A stretch of 64,000 nucleotides of DNA from Manihot esculenta (taxonomy: Eukaryota; Streptophyta; Magnoliopsida; Malpighiales; Euphorbiaceae), in the NCBI RefSeq assembly GCF_001659605.2, contig NC_035162.2, forward strand, positions 11,861,248 to 11,925,247. Reading direction: 5' to 3'. A program made the position numbers and the translations under genes. Of the stretch, positions 45,601 to 56,942 are shown one piece after another (position 1 is the first letter of the stretch; every line of letters starts with the position of its first letter). The notes under the pieces are model-generated. The model was not told the origin of the DNA. It searched no databases and saw only the letters and a program-made list of their open reading frames with translations.

Positions 45601-47577
45601 TTTGAGGAGCTCAAGAGAAGATTGACAACAGCACCAGTGTTAGCTCTGCCTGTCAGTAATGAGGATTTCACAGTGTTCTGTGATGCATCTCGAGTGGGAT
45701 TGGGTTGTGTATTGATGCAGAGTGATAGAGTAATAGCTTATGCTTCTAGACAGTTGAAGAAGCACGAGTTAAATTACCCTACCCATGACCTAGAGATGGC
45801 AGCAGTTATCTTTGCACTTAAGATGTGGCGGCATTACCTCTACGAAGTTAAATGCGAGATCTTCACTGATCATAAGAGTTTACAGTACATCTTAAGTCAG
45901 AGAGAGCTGAATTTGCGGCAGAGAAGGTGGGTTGAATTGCTCAGTGATTATGATTGTAAGATCCAGTATCATCCGGGTAAGGCGAATGTTGTCGCAGACG
46001 CCCTAAGCCGGAAGTCACTAGGCAGTTTATCTCATATAGTAGCAGAGCGGAGACCAGTTGTGATGGAGCTTTATAAGCTCTTTGACGAAGGATTACAATT
46101 AGAGTTGTCTGGTACAGGTGCGTTGATAGCACAGATGAGAGTGACACCTGTGTTTCTGGAGCAGATAGCTCAGAGACAGCATGAGGACCCTGAGTTGATG
46201 AAAATTGCTAGGACTGTTCAGTCAGGCAATAGTGTAAAGTTTAGATTTGACAGTAAAGGGATCCTTCGCTATGGGAGTCGACTTTGTGTACCAGATAGGG
46301 GCAGTGTGAAGGAAGACATTATGAGGGAAGCTCATAATGCGAGGTATAGTGTTCACCCAGGAGCCACCAAGATGTATCAGGATCTGAAAAGAGTCTATTG
46401 GTGGCCAGCCATGAAGAAAGAAGTGGCGCAATTCGTGACAGCCTGTGAGGTTTGTCAGAGGGTGAAATTAGAGCATCAGAAACCAGCAGGAATGCTTAAC
46501 CCATTACCGATTCCAGAATGGAAATGGGAGAACATAGCTATGGATTTTGTAGTGGGTTTACCAGTAGCGTCCAACAGGATAGACTCGATATGGGTGATTG
46601 TGGACAGACTCACGAAATCTGCTCATTTTCTTCCAGTACGGAGTAACTATTCTGTGGATAAGTTGGCACAGGTCTATCTGGATGAGATAGTGAGGTTACA
46701 TGGAGTTCCAGTGTCTATAGTTTCAGACAGAGGACCTCAGTTTACTTCTCGCTTTTGGCGGAGTCTGCAAAATGCGATGGGCACGAGATTAGATTTTAGT
46801 ACTGCTTTCCACCCACAGACTGATGGACAGTCAGAAAGGACCATCCAGACCATAGAGGATATGCTTCGACTATGTGTGTTAGACTTTGGCGGTTCTTGGA
46901 GGCAGCATCTACCTTTGGTGGAGTTTGCCTACAATAACAGTCATCATGCTAGCATTGGGATGGCTCCTTATGAAGCATTATATGGGAGGAAATGCAGATC
47001 CCCTGTTTGCTGGGAAGAGGTAGGAGAGAAGGCTCTTGCAGGGCCAGAGTTAGTAGACATTACCAGTCGTATGGTGCCCATGATCAGAGAGAGAATCAGA
47101 ACAGCTCAGAGTAGACAGAAAAGTTATGCAGATGTGCGCAGAAAGCAGTTAGAATTTCAAGAGGGTAATTGGGTATTGCTGAAAGTGTCTCCAATGAAAG
47201 GAGTGGTTCGTTTTGGGAAGAAAGGTAAATTAGCTCCACGGTACATTGGACCCTTTGAGGTGTTGCAGAGGATCGGAAATGTGTCGTATAAGCTGGATTT
47301 ACCTGCTTCTATGGCGAGGATTCACCCGGTATTTCATGTTTCTATGCTACGACAGTTTGTGTCAGATCCGAACCAGGTTCTGAGTGAGCCTGAGGTGGAG
47401 ATTCATACAGATCTTACCTATATAGAGCAGCCAGTGCGGATTCTGCACACGCAGATCAGACAGCTAAGGAACAAGGAGATTCCGATGGTGAAAGTTTTAT
47501 GGAACCACCATAATCTAGAAGAGTGCACGTGGGAGACGCGGGAGTCTATGCTCCAGCAGTATCCATATTTGTTTTAA
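42631..47577 (+). CDS. Gag-Pol polyprotein of a Tekay-like chromovirus
   Basis: A single frame of 1,648 residues from ATG 42631. The frame is open from 42550, but 42631 matches the gag start of the sister copy and lies just after an acceptor-like GTGTTTCCAG. Order: basic head and Pro/Tyr-rich linker, capsid ([12 protein letters not shown]), CX2C motif, CCHC knuckle [14 protein letters not shown], protease with [10 protein letters not shown] (DPG where DSG or DTG is common), reverse transcriptase with FIDDILVYS, RNase H ([18 protein letters not shown]), integrase zinc domain ([14 protein letters not shown]) and DDE core ([28 protein letters not shown]), a [10 protein letters not shown] module and a C-terminal chromodomain ([14 protein letters not shown]). 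All catalytic motifs are present with no stops. It makes the particle and enzymes for copy-and-paste transposition. The chromodomain probably steers integration to heterochromatin. Confidence 0.95.
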   Translation: MRGTRRSARLTGVPPENERPAARPPALPRARSQRSSREGTSIDPRRSVDESRRGTVRGGRLEERREAMEIDPSRDDSMGIGSFEEGMGESQGGAQASDFGYPSLFQEPEYPMEGMSEYSRFDPYPTYMPYMPYPHYYPSYPPYPMYPSSPIHPSAAHLEPNEPNEPVLPPELVAPVVDRHEPSSSGGKVQMTEYLKLDAPKYNTGDDPFDYLRAVRMITSELGADDRRAIEMAGFTIKCKKAREWFKNYVEPRMDSMSWGEFANEFAGWAFPDSSREMKVIEFEQLRQTDEMSVDEFTDKFLDLLQYVGQAYDTDQKKARRYTMRLHPRYSSLILPAEKESFHSIIDAARKMEASANIQKQSRAQVSGSKAPSSGSTGSKRWDRARGTRKGFWSKVKSGLGIGSGSSSGTAPVCRRCGKLHGGVCRLGSTACFRCGQEGHIARDCPQMTFAPSQQMSSGSVVQPVVRPVAPVMPQTSGRGRGRGVASTSAAGSRGGNPVAPARIFTVTQEEANMSNTVVSGNLIIGCSDVYALMDPGASHSFIASRAIERLGLISSELEYPLWVSGPRCDPSVAVSVCRFSPVFIEGRCLPADLVVLDLTDFDVILGMDWLSAYSATLDCREKLVSLRDQDGSECVFRGDRRGTPRGMISALQARRLLRRGCQGFLAHVRELDSQVREPATVPVVREFLDVFPDDLPGLPPDREIGFEIELLPGIRPISIPPYRMAPAELTELKAQLQDLVDKGFIRPSTSPWGAPVLFVRKKDGSLRLCIDYRQLNKVTIKNRYPLPRIDDLFDQLAGASCFSKIDLRSGYHQLRVREADVPKTAFRTRYGHYEFLVMPFGLTNAPAAFMDLMNRVFSEFLDHFVIVFIDDILVYSRDAEEHAQHLRIILQTLREHGLYAKFSKCEFWLRSISFLGHVVSAEGIEVDPKKIEAVANWPRPTTVTEIKSFLGLAGYYRRFVQNFSKIAAPRTKLTQKNQKFIWSDQCEESFEELKRRLTTAPVLALPVSNEDFTVFCDASRVGLGCVLMQSDRVIAYASRQLKKHELNYPTHDLEMAAVIFALKMWRHYLYEVKCEIFTDHKSLQYILSQRELNLRQRRWVELLSDYDCKIQYHPGKANVVADALSRKSLGSLSHIVAERRPVVMELYKLFDEGLQLELSGTGALIAQMRVTPVFLEQIAQRQHEDPELMKIARTVQSGNSVKFRFDSKGILRYGSRLCVPDRGSVKEDIMREAHNARYSVHPGATKMYQDLKRVYWWPAMKKEVAQFVTACEVCQRVKLEHQKPAGMLNPLPIPEWKWENIAMDFVVGLPVASNRIDSIWVIVDRLTKSAHFLPVRSNYSVDKLAQVYLDEIVRLHGVPVSIVSDRGPQFTSRFWRSLQNAMGTRLDFSTAFHPQTDGQSERTIQTIEDMLRLCVLDFGGSWRQHLPLVEFAYNNSHHASIGMAPYEALYGRKCRSPVCWEEVGEKALAGPELVDITSRMVPMIRERIRTAQSRQKSYADVRRKQLEFQEGNWVLLKVSPMKGVVRFGKKGKLAPRYIGPFEVLQRIGNVSYKLDLPASMARIHPVFHVSMLRQFVSDPNQVLSEPEVEIHTDLTYIEQPVRILHTQIRQLRNKEIPMVKVLWNHHNLEECTWETRESMLQQYPYLF

Positions 47578-47640
47578 GGTTAGTTTCCTCCTTGTGTTTT
47601 TGTTTTGTGTTTTAGGAACATCCGAGGACGAATGTTCTTA

Positions 47641-47652
47641 AGGAGGGGAGAA
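47641..47652 (+). other. Polypurine tract
   Basis: AGGAGGGGAGAA immediately upstream of the 3' LTR. Confidence 0.9.
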
Positions 47653-49846
47653 TGTAATACCCGGCTAGAATCCGGCACCGGAATTCCTATTATCTGGCGG
47701 AATCCGGGGTGTTGGGATTCTATCTAAGGGTAGGAGTTATGTGTTACTAAGGGTTATGATGTGTTTATATGTTTTAAGGTTAAGGGAAGTGAGTTTTGAG
47801 TTGAAATGACCTAAGGCGGTTGAGCCAAGTTCGGCCGCCGAAAGTAAGTTCGGCCGCCGAAAGTAAGTTCGGCCGCCGAAAGTGTTTGGCTTCCGAAGGG
47901 AAGTTCGGCCCCCGAATGTTGCATGGTCTTGCATGTCATTGGGCAGCCGACGATGAGTTGGCCAGCCAAGCTGAGTCATGGCTTTTGACAGATGTTGGCC
48001 TCAGATTCTTGCCATGAATTAGCCACGTCTTCTATGACTCATCTGCAAGTGTTTTGAGCAGCTCATGCAGGAGTTTGCTCATTCACCAAGTTTTGAAGGG
48101 TTTGAAGCAAAAAGTGAGTTTGAGAGAGTTTGAGAGTGTGAGAAGAGGTGATTCGTTTTCCCTTGTTCAGAGTGTTTAGCTTCTTGCTACAGGAGGTAAG
48201 TGATGCACTTGAACATGTGTATATGTTTCTGAGTTTATGGGGATAAAGGAAGGAGATGCATGCTTAGGGTATTAATGGTAGTTTTAAAGAATTATGCAAG
48301 GCTACATGTTTATGTGTTATGTTTGTTTTGTTGTTTGGGGTTATTAGCTAGTTTAGGACCCCTGTGATCATATACATGAGTATATGTATGTTGAGGAGGT
48401 GAAGTTTGCATGGTTTGAGAAGTTGAAGGAAAGAAGGAGATGGTTTGCCGTTGAAACTGAGTTCTGGATGAACTCAGGTTCGGCAGCCGAAAGTTCATTC
48501 GGCCGCCGAACCTCTTGCATGGTGACTTGGTTGCCACAGCTTGCCCCGAGTGTTTTTGCATGTTCGGCTCTGTTTGGGGGATTCGGCCGCCGAAGGTGCC
48601 GCCGAAGGTGCTTGAGTTTCGTCTCTGGAGAGGACATTCGGCCGCCGAATCTGCCGCCGAAAGTGTTCTGTCCAACTTTTCTTTTGCATGCTTTGCATGG
48701 CTAGTTAAGTGAGTTTCAGAGGATTCTTGGGGAGTTTAATAGAGGTATTGATAAGTTAGTTTGGTCCCTCATTTGAGTCCATCTGTATAGGTACAGACCA
48801 GAGAAACCAGAGAGAGCAGCAGTGAGTACTGCTCCAGAGTTTCAGAGCCTGCAGAGTCAGTCAGTCCAGAGCCAGAGGTGAGTGGAACTAAACTTATAAC
48901 TTTTAATTGAACCACAAACTGCTTTTAGCATATCTCATGCATCATGTTTATGCCATAGGTTGTTTACATTAGTATTCACGAATATGTTGCATTGCATTGT
49001 TATTTGATGATGTGAGTAAATGCTGAATGATCCAATAGTCACAGACAGGAAGACCAGGAGCCTTTGACTACGCCCTGGCACGTATAGCAAAGACCAGGAG
49101 CCTTTGACTACGCCCTGGCAGGTATATAGCAAAGTCCAGGAGCCTTTGACTACGCCCTGGCAATGGTAAGTTTACAGGTGTTATATACACATATACATAT
49201 ATGACAGGAAGACCAGGTGCTCGATTCTACGCCCTGGCACAGAGTTACTGGGACTATGTGGTGACAGGTTTACTCTTGATGTGGCTTGTCTGTGATATGG
49301 TGCATTCCATGAGATCATATTTTACTGAGATGTTTTACTGTTCTACTCACTGGGCTATAGAGCTCATCCCACTCCCTTAACCCCAGTTTTGCAGGTTCAG
49401 TATTCAGTGTACAGTGTACAGGAAGGGACAGTCCAGCAGAGTACAGAAAAAGTAAAGAGATCTGTAATAGCTTAGAGTGGACATGTAATATTAAAGAGAT
49501 GTAATAGTTGTTGCTTGACCTAGTGATGTATGTGTTGTACATGATCTGTATATGTATATATGTTTTCCTGCATGTGAAAACCAAGCTTAACAGGTATGAG
49601 TTACCCATCTAGAGCAAGCTCTAGTCAGGGATACAGAGTACAGAGTACATGAGTATAGAGTACAGAGATAGTGCATGCACAGGTTAAGCCTTGGTTCAGA
49701 AAAGAGTTTTATTTTCACTGAAAATGTATGATCATGTATGAGGTTTACAGGTACACAGAGAGTATAGCAGGCTTGCTACGGGTTCTGGCGGCCTTAAGCC
49801 GACCTGAATCCTAGCGCCGGTGACGGTCCTTTTTGGGGTCGTTACA
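47653..49846 (+). repeat. 3' LTR of the intact Tekay-like element
   Basis: 2,194 bp, exactly one 19-bp unit shorter than the 5' LTR: three instead of four TTCGGCCGCCGAA copies near 47830-47881. Other differences seen are CTGCCGCCG for CTGCAGCCG, CCAACTTTT for CCAGCTTTT, AGAGAAACC for AGACGAACC, and ACCAAGCTT for ACCAGGCTT. Confidence 0.93.
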
Positions 49847-49851
49847 TGTGT

Positions 49852-50849
49852 AGTTGAACATGATTTTTTTGTTGACTTAGATTCTACACAAATCTCACAT
49901 TTATTTAAACATGTATTACCAGTGCCAGATATTATACTAATATATTGCATTTTTTTATATATAAGAAGAACTAACATGTCCTAATCTAGCATGCCATAAA
50001 TCAAAAGAATCAAGAAAGAAAGCACAAGATGATGCATTTCCATTTGTTATTACAAAAATATTGAGAATAAAGAGTCTCTGATTACAATAACCTTTTCCAA
50101 TAAAAATATCATTTTTAGTCAGTATAATTTTGTCTGACCCAAAGGACTCCTTAATCCCATCATTTCTCAATAGTATTACAGAAATTAAATTAGCTCTTAT
50201 ATTGGGTACATGAAGTACCTCATTAAGTACTAAGGTCTTGCCAAATGTGAGTTTGAGAAGAACTTTCCCTTTACCAAGGACACTTGCAGTTCTAGAATCA
50301 CCCAAATACACATGTTCTTCTCCTTCCCCCACTGTAGTGTAAGAGGTGAATGCATTTCTGTTTGCACAGATATGCACAGTATCACCAGAGTCTACTATCC
50401 ATTCTTGCACATTAGCTACAAGAAAAGTTTGAGAAATGACCGCAGCAATAATGTCATCTCCTTCAACTAAATTCATTTTTATTTTAGGAGGATTGTCATT
50501 TATCACTCTTTTCCTGTACTGGGGTGAATCATGACCCGGTTTACCATATACAAGACAATATCCTTTCCTTTTAAAGATGAAATTATTAAACTTGAATTTG
50601 AAATCAGATTTCTTATTTTCATACTTGTTATCTGATTTGTGCACTTTTTCTTTGTACAAGATTTGCTCTTTGGATCAACAGCAGGTACAGGTCTTGATTC
50701 TCAATCTTTGAGATGTGAGGACAGTAGGCAGAAGATACCCACTATTTGTAGAAGCAGAGACAGTGATAATGTCATTGGAAGCAGGCAGTGCAGAAGTAGA
50801 GACAATGACAACATTTAGTTCCATTTGTGTAAAGATAAATCCTTAAAAT
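49852..50849 (-). pseudogene. Copia gag end, protease and pre-integrase fragment
   Basis: An open minus-strand stretch from 50659 to 49955. It has a degraded zinc knuckle (CLVYGKPGHDSPQYRK, with the second and last Cys replaced), a protease active site WIVDSGDTVHIC, and a gag-pre-integrase motif DLWHARLGHVS. The upstream gag is missing. It is cut at 49851 by the intact Tekay-like element. Confidence 0.88.
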
Positions 50850-51313
50850 TGTTGGAAATATTGGGTAAAACAATGAAACCTGAGTCGTGTTGAATACTGT
50901 CCTTAAGGATTTATTTTGTGATCCCCCAAGGTTAAACAGGTTCTTATGGGATATACTTCCCAGGATCAGGACAACAAGAATTTATCTCTGATTTATAACC
51001 CAGCAGATAACATAAAGAAAAGAAAGAATAAAGAAGAAAATTGGGAGTAAATATCTTTGTAAAGAAGAATGTTATTTATTGTGGAAAACTTGACCGCTAT
51101 ATATGATTATAAAAATCTTAAAATAAAATCATAACGGTCATAATTAATATTATATTTAAATCTCATAAATAAAATATTTAATTACCATAAAATCTTTAAT
51201 TACCATAAAATCTTTAACGATCATAAAATTTCTAATTACCATGAAATCTCCAACGACCATAAAATCTTTAATGACCATAAAATGTTTTTGAAATCTAAAC
51301 TAATTTTACAACA
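50850..51313 (-). repeat. 5' LTR of the copia element
   Basis: 464 bp, uninterrupted, matching the split LTR at 18037-22370. It contains about six diverged copies of an about 20-bp ACCATAAAATCTTTAAT-like unit at about 51180-51290. Confidence 0.9.
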
Positions 51314-53385
51314 ATTATGAGAATCAGATGATCAGACAAGACGATCATTCAAATTTAAGCAGATAAAGTTTAGTATTTATTCAGCGATATGACCACTTGT
51401 TCGATCTAATAGTTGATCATGACAATTAGGTGGTCAAACAAGACGACCATTCAAAAAGAAAGTTACGATTTGACTCAGATAATTATGTAAGACGACCTGA
51501 GATGAGATGTAAATCTAAACGATCTTGTGATTTAGTGAGCGACCTACTAATAACTAGTCCAACCTGATAAGCAAATAAAGTCGATAGAATGATTTGACAA
51601 GTAAATAGTCAGATTAACGATCAAGTAGTCTAAAGAGTGGCCTTATAAATAAATAATTGGACCAATAACCAAATAGTCAAATCACTTTGTGGGGTGCGTA
51701 ATCTGATGATCGATATAATAACATGATTAAACAGTACCATGTTATTCTACACTTAGTATTATTCTTGTAAAAAACACTAAAATTTTATTCTTTTAGATTT
51801 CTAGGAAAGTTAAGTTTATAAATAAAATATAAATAGCCTTCTGGAGAAAATAAATCAATACACAAAGAGCATAATTCTTTTCTCCCCTAACAATAAATAA
51901 CATAAAAAAAATATAAAAAAGTGTAAAGGTTGTAATGCAGATAAAAGTATTTTGAGGGGCATATGATATTTTTTCTAATAAAAAATACTTTAAATTTAAA
52001 AAAAAATCAGAGGAAATAAATAAGTATTGCATTAAAAATACATTAAAATTCATAATAAATTTTTAATTTTTTAAATATAACCCTCTGAATAATTCTTAAT
52101 AAGACAACCAACTTTATTATCTTATAGTGTACATCCCCTAGAATATGTGACATATTAAAGACTTAGTGTATTGCTCTTCTCAAATATAAAATCATTTATA
52201 AGTGAATTTATACTGAATTTTAAGATTATTATTATTATTATTATTATTATTAAGTAAATTATTATATCTATCGTGTATTTAATTTTTTTTCAATAAATTT
52301 AGATGAGTACTTAAAAAAAAAAAAAGAAATTATGGGGGCCAAGGCCTCTCCACCATTGCGTACATCCGCCTTGATTAAAAGAGAAATATAAGCAAGAGAG
52401 ATTATTATTACCATCTTTAATGCTTGTCATGTAATGACAATAAAGATCAGATAAAAATATATTTTTATAATTTTATCGGTCACTAAATTACCAGATTACT
52501 GTTTAGAAAATATTTTATGTTATGAATTGAAATTTGGGAATAATATCGTTGCAATTTTTTCCTTAGAAAAAAAAAAAAGTTGAATGTCACTGTTTGTTGC
52601 CGTAACTCGTAAATGTATCAGAATTGTAGTTCATTTTAAGGCGAAACAATATATTAATAACCGACCAATGCAACTGTTTATTGTTCCCCAAGCTAGGGGC
52701 AAGTCAACTCTGTTTTTTTGTCACCCTAGTTGAGTCAAGATTTTTGTTTTTTTTTTTATTGAAGGAAAAAATTTGCAGTGAACTTCATTGGGCTGTAGTT
52801 GCTATATCAGATTATTTCGGTTCTAAAGGTGCAATCATATCTAAAGGTCAACATTTTGTCAATTGCCAAAAGAACTAGAAATTACAAGATGCCCATGATT
52901 AGTTTCTCCTACCAACACCATCTCCAATACATGAAATGCTTCTTCCTAAATGCTGAACCAGCATTTCTAAAGAGCAACAACAGCTGAGAAGCAATGAAAA
53001 GCCTACGACAAATAACCTTTGAAATTGGGATAACAAATCTTACCAATAAACCAAACTGTGCATCTCTTATAAATGATAATAATACAAATTGAGCAAATAC
53101 AGTGCTGAAACAATACGCAAGCATGATGGCCAGAAATATGCATTCAAACAATACAATGACAACTTACTGCCCAATAAAGTTTGATAAAACAACCACTGTA
53201 AGACACAAGAATATCGACATAAAATCCAATTAGAACAGTCCACAGTACAAGACGACATGTTAAGGCCTAAACATAATCCCAAAACCCGCAATGAAAGGTC
53301 AAATAATATAATACCACATCCCCACTCTAGCAATAAAACAAAACCAAACACAGGAATGAGAGATAACTGAGTTAGACCTAACAAA
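51314..53385. other. Spacer, with old repeat and DUF4057 3' UTR
   Basis: 51340-51700 is a decayed repeat with recurring GACGACC, GATCATG and AATAGTC words, related to sequence left of the copia element at 17920-18036. 51760-52650 is AT-rich, with an (ATT)n microsatellite near 52225-52253. About 52900-53385 is higher complexity and probably includes the 3' UTR of the next gene. No coding pattern was recognised. Confidence 0.5.
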
Positions 53386-56300
53386 TTAAACCAAGGCAAT
53401 GCTGCTCTCGCCGCCTGGAGGCTTGCGTACACCACCTAAGTAGTCTCGATGCTCTACCTTCCCATCAGCGAATATGTTGCTGCCACTAATCTCTTGCAAC
53501 TTTGCCAAACTTAAGGGCTTCTCAGCAGATGATGGAGTAACATCACCCTTGAATATGCCATTTCCTGAGAGGTCGTTGAATTTCTGATTATAAATTTTCT
53601 TTGCTGTCTTCATCACAGGGTCCTCACTAGACATCCGACCTCCAGCAGGCTAAGGTTTTAGCAAATAATAAGACCAGTGAGACCTTTTTGGATTAAGAGT
53701 GGAAAACAGAACAATATAAGGCATATTATTTTTAAATAAAAATAAGGCAGGCAGTTCTAGCACAGAAAATTATAGGCCATCTATCGTGCAGTGCATTTAG
53801 TACTTCAGCAAAACAAAAGCCAAAATATTCTGTTTACAGAGATTATCTACTAACTTCATTTAAAGGAACAAAAGGCATTTGTTAGGGCATTATCATCTTT
53901 ATCGACCATAATTTAAGATTCCAACTTATCTCGACATGCTAACTATGTTCTTTCAGCAACAAAGCCCAGTATTAACAATTGCCGTCTCATTATATGTAAA
54001 ACATTTAGAAATGCAAAGTATGAGCAAGTCATGAAGCATCAATTAGTTGGTGATCTTTTTCCTACTAGAATGAGAGCTAAACCTTTCCCAACTAGTTGAC
54101 AACAAGGATAAAATCTATGGACAAGGTTTTTTTTTTTTAAATTTCTGTGTGTCTGTGTGCACTGAGCAAAACGGTTTTTGTTTATACATCCACATAAACT
54201 CACATTAGAAACTTTGACAGAAGTGCGTACATCTCGAGGAGCAGGTTCTCCCAATTGAATGCTTTCTTTCAATGCCAAAGCACGCACTGTTGTTGGTCGT
54301 GGTAAAATTTCCGGAGGAGGTGCAAAGATGTCATGTCCACTGAGCTCCTTGCACTTGGCATCAGAAAGCTGCTTCTGCAACCTGGCCTGCCTCTCTGCTT
54401 CACTTTCTAAGTTCCCACTTAGTTCCCGTTGCTTTGCCATCTCAGGCAAAGTAGTAGGTTTTTTGGGTGACACGCTCTCTTCTTCTCCAAATGAAATATG
54501 ACTGATTCCAGCAAGTGCTTGCTGGCAAATTTGAATACAAAAATACAGATATATCAGTTAGTCATGCCAATTCATAAATTTGGCCTACAGCTCTTCTATG
54601 AAATTTAAGTCCCAAACAACATAACAATTACCTGGTACATACGTATTCCCGTTTTATTATTTGGTGTGGGAGTGGCCCCACCGGTCTCTGATGTATCATT
54701 TTCTCCATTGGCTGCAAAAATGCCACTACCAGTCATCTCCTTCATTTTATACCCTGAACAAGGTTTCCTGAAATTTGCAAAAATACACTCAGAAATATTA
54801 TTACCAAACAATTTTATTTTTGAATTAATTTTTTTTAGGAAAAAAAGAAATAAAATGAAAGATATCAGAATCTTGCAACATCATCAAGGTACAAACTGGA
54901 AAATTTTAAGTCCAACATACACTTTAATTGAGATTATTGCAGTATTAGTATTACTTGAGATTTTTGCAGTATTAGCACAGAAAAAGAGTAATTTTGACAA
55001 CAGATTTGAATATTTCCATTACTCTTTAGGAAGAAAGAGGAGGAAGGAATAATAACTTTGGAAACTGAAATTTCAGTGCTTCCAAAATATAAGATGAAAA
55101 TAAAAATCCAAACCAGAATTCAATCTACTCCCAGGGCGACAATGATAAATGGCAACTCTAGGATATCCTGTTGCAAATATGATAAAGGCTTTAAGCGCTC
55201 TTAAGAAAGCTGGCAGATGACATCTATGGTTAAATGACAGCAAAAAGATATACTGTAACATTGACTTTTATTTGACAGCAAAATTGTCTGTAGTGTCGCA
55301 ACCCAAAATTTTCCATCACTAAAAGTGACTTGCTGAAAAATTGAGGACGAAAAACATAAGGAAATAATCTTTTTCGAATTTCATCACCCATGAGAAACTA
55401 ATGTTACCATCTCTAGATAGTGGAACATCACATCGTTAGTGACCCAAACGTGATCCAAAAATTAGTTAAGCCCCATAAATCAATTTTCAATATATAATTG
55501 AATGCCTAGCCTGGACTAAATTATTCATTCTATCACCAACTATCAGAAAATTGCGAAGTGGGCGATTCTTGGACCGAAGAAGTTACAAATCCCAATTCTA
55601 GCATAAATCCTCCTTGGACTTGGTTAAGTTCATGCTCTGCTACTGATGTTATGAAGTTGGGGCAACATATGAAATCTCAAGTTTTGATCATTGGAATTAG
55701 AGGTATTCGGCAAAACGTTTTTTTAAGACATCCATACGCAAATTGTCACAGAAATGCTGAAAGACATGTAACAGGCTATCCAAACACCAGCCTCTCCTAT
55801 TTGAGAATATCAGAAAAATCTGTTTTCAAGACAAATATAGAAGGTGCATAATTGAGAAAGAAGCGAATGAATAGTTGCACCAATATACGATTCAAATGAG
55901 GAGGTTCATTAAAGAGTAGAATGAGATCAAACTACAGAGAAAGAAAAATGAAGCTAGAAATTCGGTGCAAAACATTAAACACGCACGAGATTTCCAGTCA
56001 AATGCAAGTAAGAGAAGGGATATATATATATATAGTTAATGATCAAGGAAGGTGGCACAAACAAACAGTGAAAACGGTGAAGAAAAGCTGCAGGCAAGAG
56101 AAAAGGCCACAATTAACAGAATCAGTTGCATGTCAGCTAATTTAGCTAATTTTTGAACTAATTACCAAAAAAATATATGTAAAAACACAGAAGCAGATTG
56201 GAGATCTTACCTTTTGTTTAAGCTTTCAAACTCCTCATCCGTAACTTGACCTCCAAACACTACCTTACTGATCCCATCGGAAGGCTAAAAAATTTCATAA

Positions 56301-56505
56301 ATTATAACAATTAATCAAGTAAGATTCAGCAATAAATCGCAAAATAATAAAAATAAAATAAAATAAGAAAGGCTGAAAGTGAAGTTACCTGGTGAGAGCG
56401 AGGAGCGGAGCCGACGGAGGGAGAATCAGCCGGCGGATTCTCAGGCCAAGTGAGCAGATCTGCAGTAGAAGCGTGTGGTTTTCTGACCGGAGTGCTCCTC
56501 TCCAT
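53386..56505 (-). CDS. DUF4057 family protein (HN1/Jupiter-like)
   Basis: Five minus-strand exons: 56505-56389, 56284-56211, 54767-54632, 54521-54204 and 53649-53386. They join in frame into 302 residues, with GT-AG introns at all four junctions. It begins MERSTPVRKPHASTADLLTW and ends RKPPGGESSIALV, the typical ends of the plant DUF4057 family, some members of which are annotated as hematological/neurological-expressed 1-like. A motif of the form (E/D)-(M/L)-(S/T)-G-x-x-IF occurs four times: EMTGSGIF, ELSGHDIF, DLSGNGIF and EISGSNIF. KVVFGG and HISFGEEE are short FG-type motifs. The biochemical role is not established. No membrane segment or enzyme motif is visible; it is highly polar and probably largely disordered. 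Confidence 0.92.
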
Positions 56506-56934
56506 TATCGCTTTAATAAGTGGTTTCTACTGTTACCAGTTTTTAGCTAATAGCAAGCAAGCAAGGAAATGCGAGTTGATTTGCACTGTAAATATAAATA
56601 AAAGGGATAAATAGAGAAAGAGACAAAGAAACAAAGGAGTCTGGCTTCTCTTTGTCTTCCAACACAAGTGTCTTGTAAAGCAGAGTAATGAGTTAGCTTG
56701 GTTCTGCTTTTCTCTGTGTAGTTGCAGGCAGAGGGTGGGCGGATCTTAAAGAAATGACGAGGGTGTCCTTTGCTTTGGGGCAATGTCCTGATCCAGACGT
56801 TTCTGTTTTTATAGCTGGGTTTGCTTAAGGGAGAGGAGATTTTGAGAGAGGTATTGAAATGTTATGAGTAGTTGCTACCTCTCTTGCTCTGTTTTAAAAG
56901 CGAAGAAACACAACAAAACGAAAATGAGGGCATA

Positions 56935-56942
56935 TATTTATA
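56935..56942 (-). promoter_or_regulatory. Possible TATA box of the DUF4057 gene, next to a CT/GA microsatellite
   Basis: The minus strand reads TATAAATA about 430 bp upstream of the ATG, with a (CT)n tract just upstream at about 56946-56961 (GA on the gene strand). Pyrimidine or GA tracts near plant core promoters are common. This would imply a long 5' UTR, so the assignment is tentative. Confidence 0.3.

Larger units (their letters stand above)
40197..49846 (+). mobile_element. Intact full-length Tekay-like Ty3 chromovirus retrotransposon
   Basis: 9,650 bp with two near-identical LTRs, initiator-Met PBS, one uninterrupted gag-pol frame and a polypurine tract. The target duplication is TGTGT (40192-40196 and 49847-49851), in copia integrase. 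By eye the LTRs differ by one 19-bp repeat unit and about five substitutions, so the insertion is recent. It is the only apparently autonomous member in this window and could have supplied enzymes to the broken copies. Confidence 0.95.
18037..51313 (-). mobile_element. Ty1/copia retrotransposon, interrupted by many nested insertions
   Basis: LTRs begin TGTTGGAAATATTGGG on the plus strand at 18037 and 50850 and end TTACAACA at 22370 and 51313. Internal pieces on the minus strand read gag/protease/pre-integrase (50659-49852), integrase (40191-39560), RT (37791-37438) and RT end plus RNase H (23482-22371). Without insertions it would be about 4 kb. Flanking 5-mers are ATCAT on the left and ATTAT on the right, a degraded target duplication at best. 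Stops and frameshifts throughout mean it is dead. Insertions have since expanded it to 33 kb. Confidence 0.9.

Noticed and set aside
55558..55851. 97-codon plus-strand frame in a DUF4057 intron
   Set aside because: Antisense to an intron, no recognisable domain.
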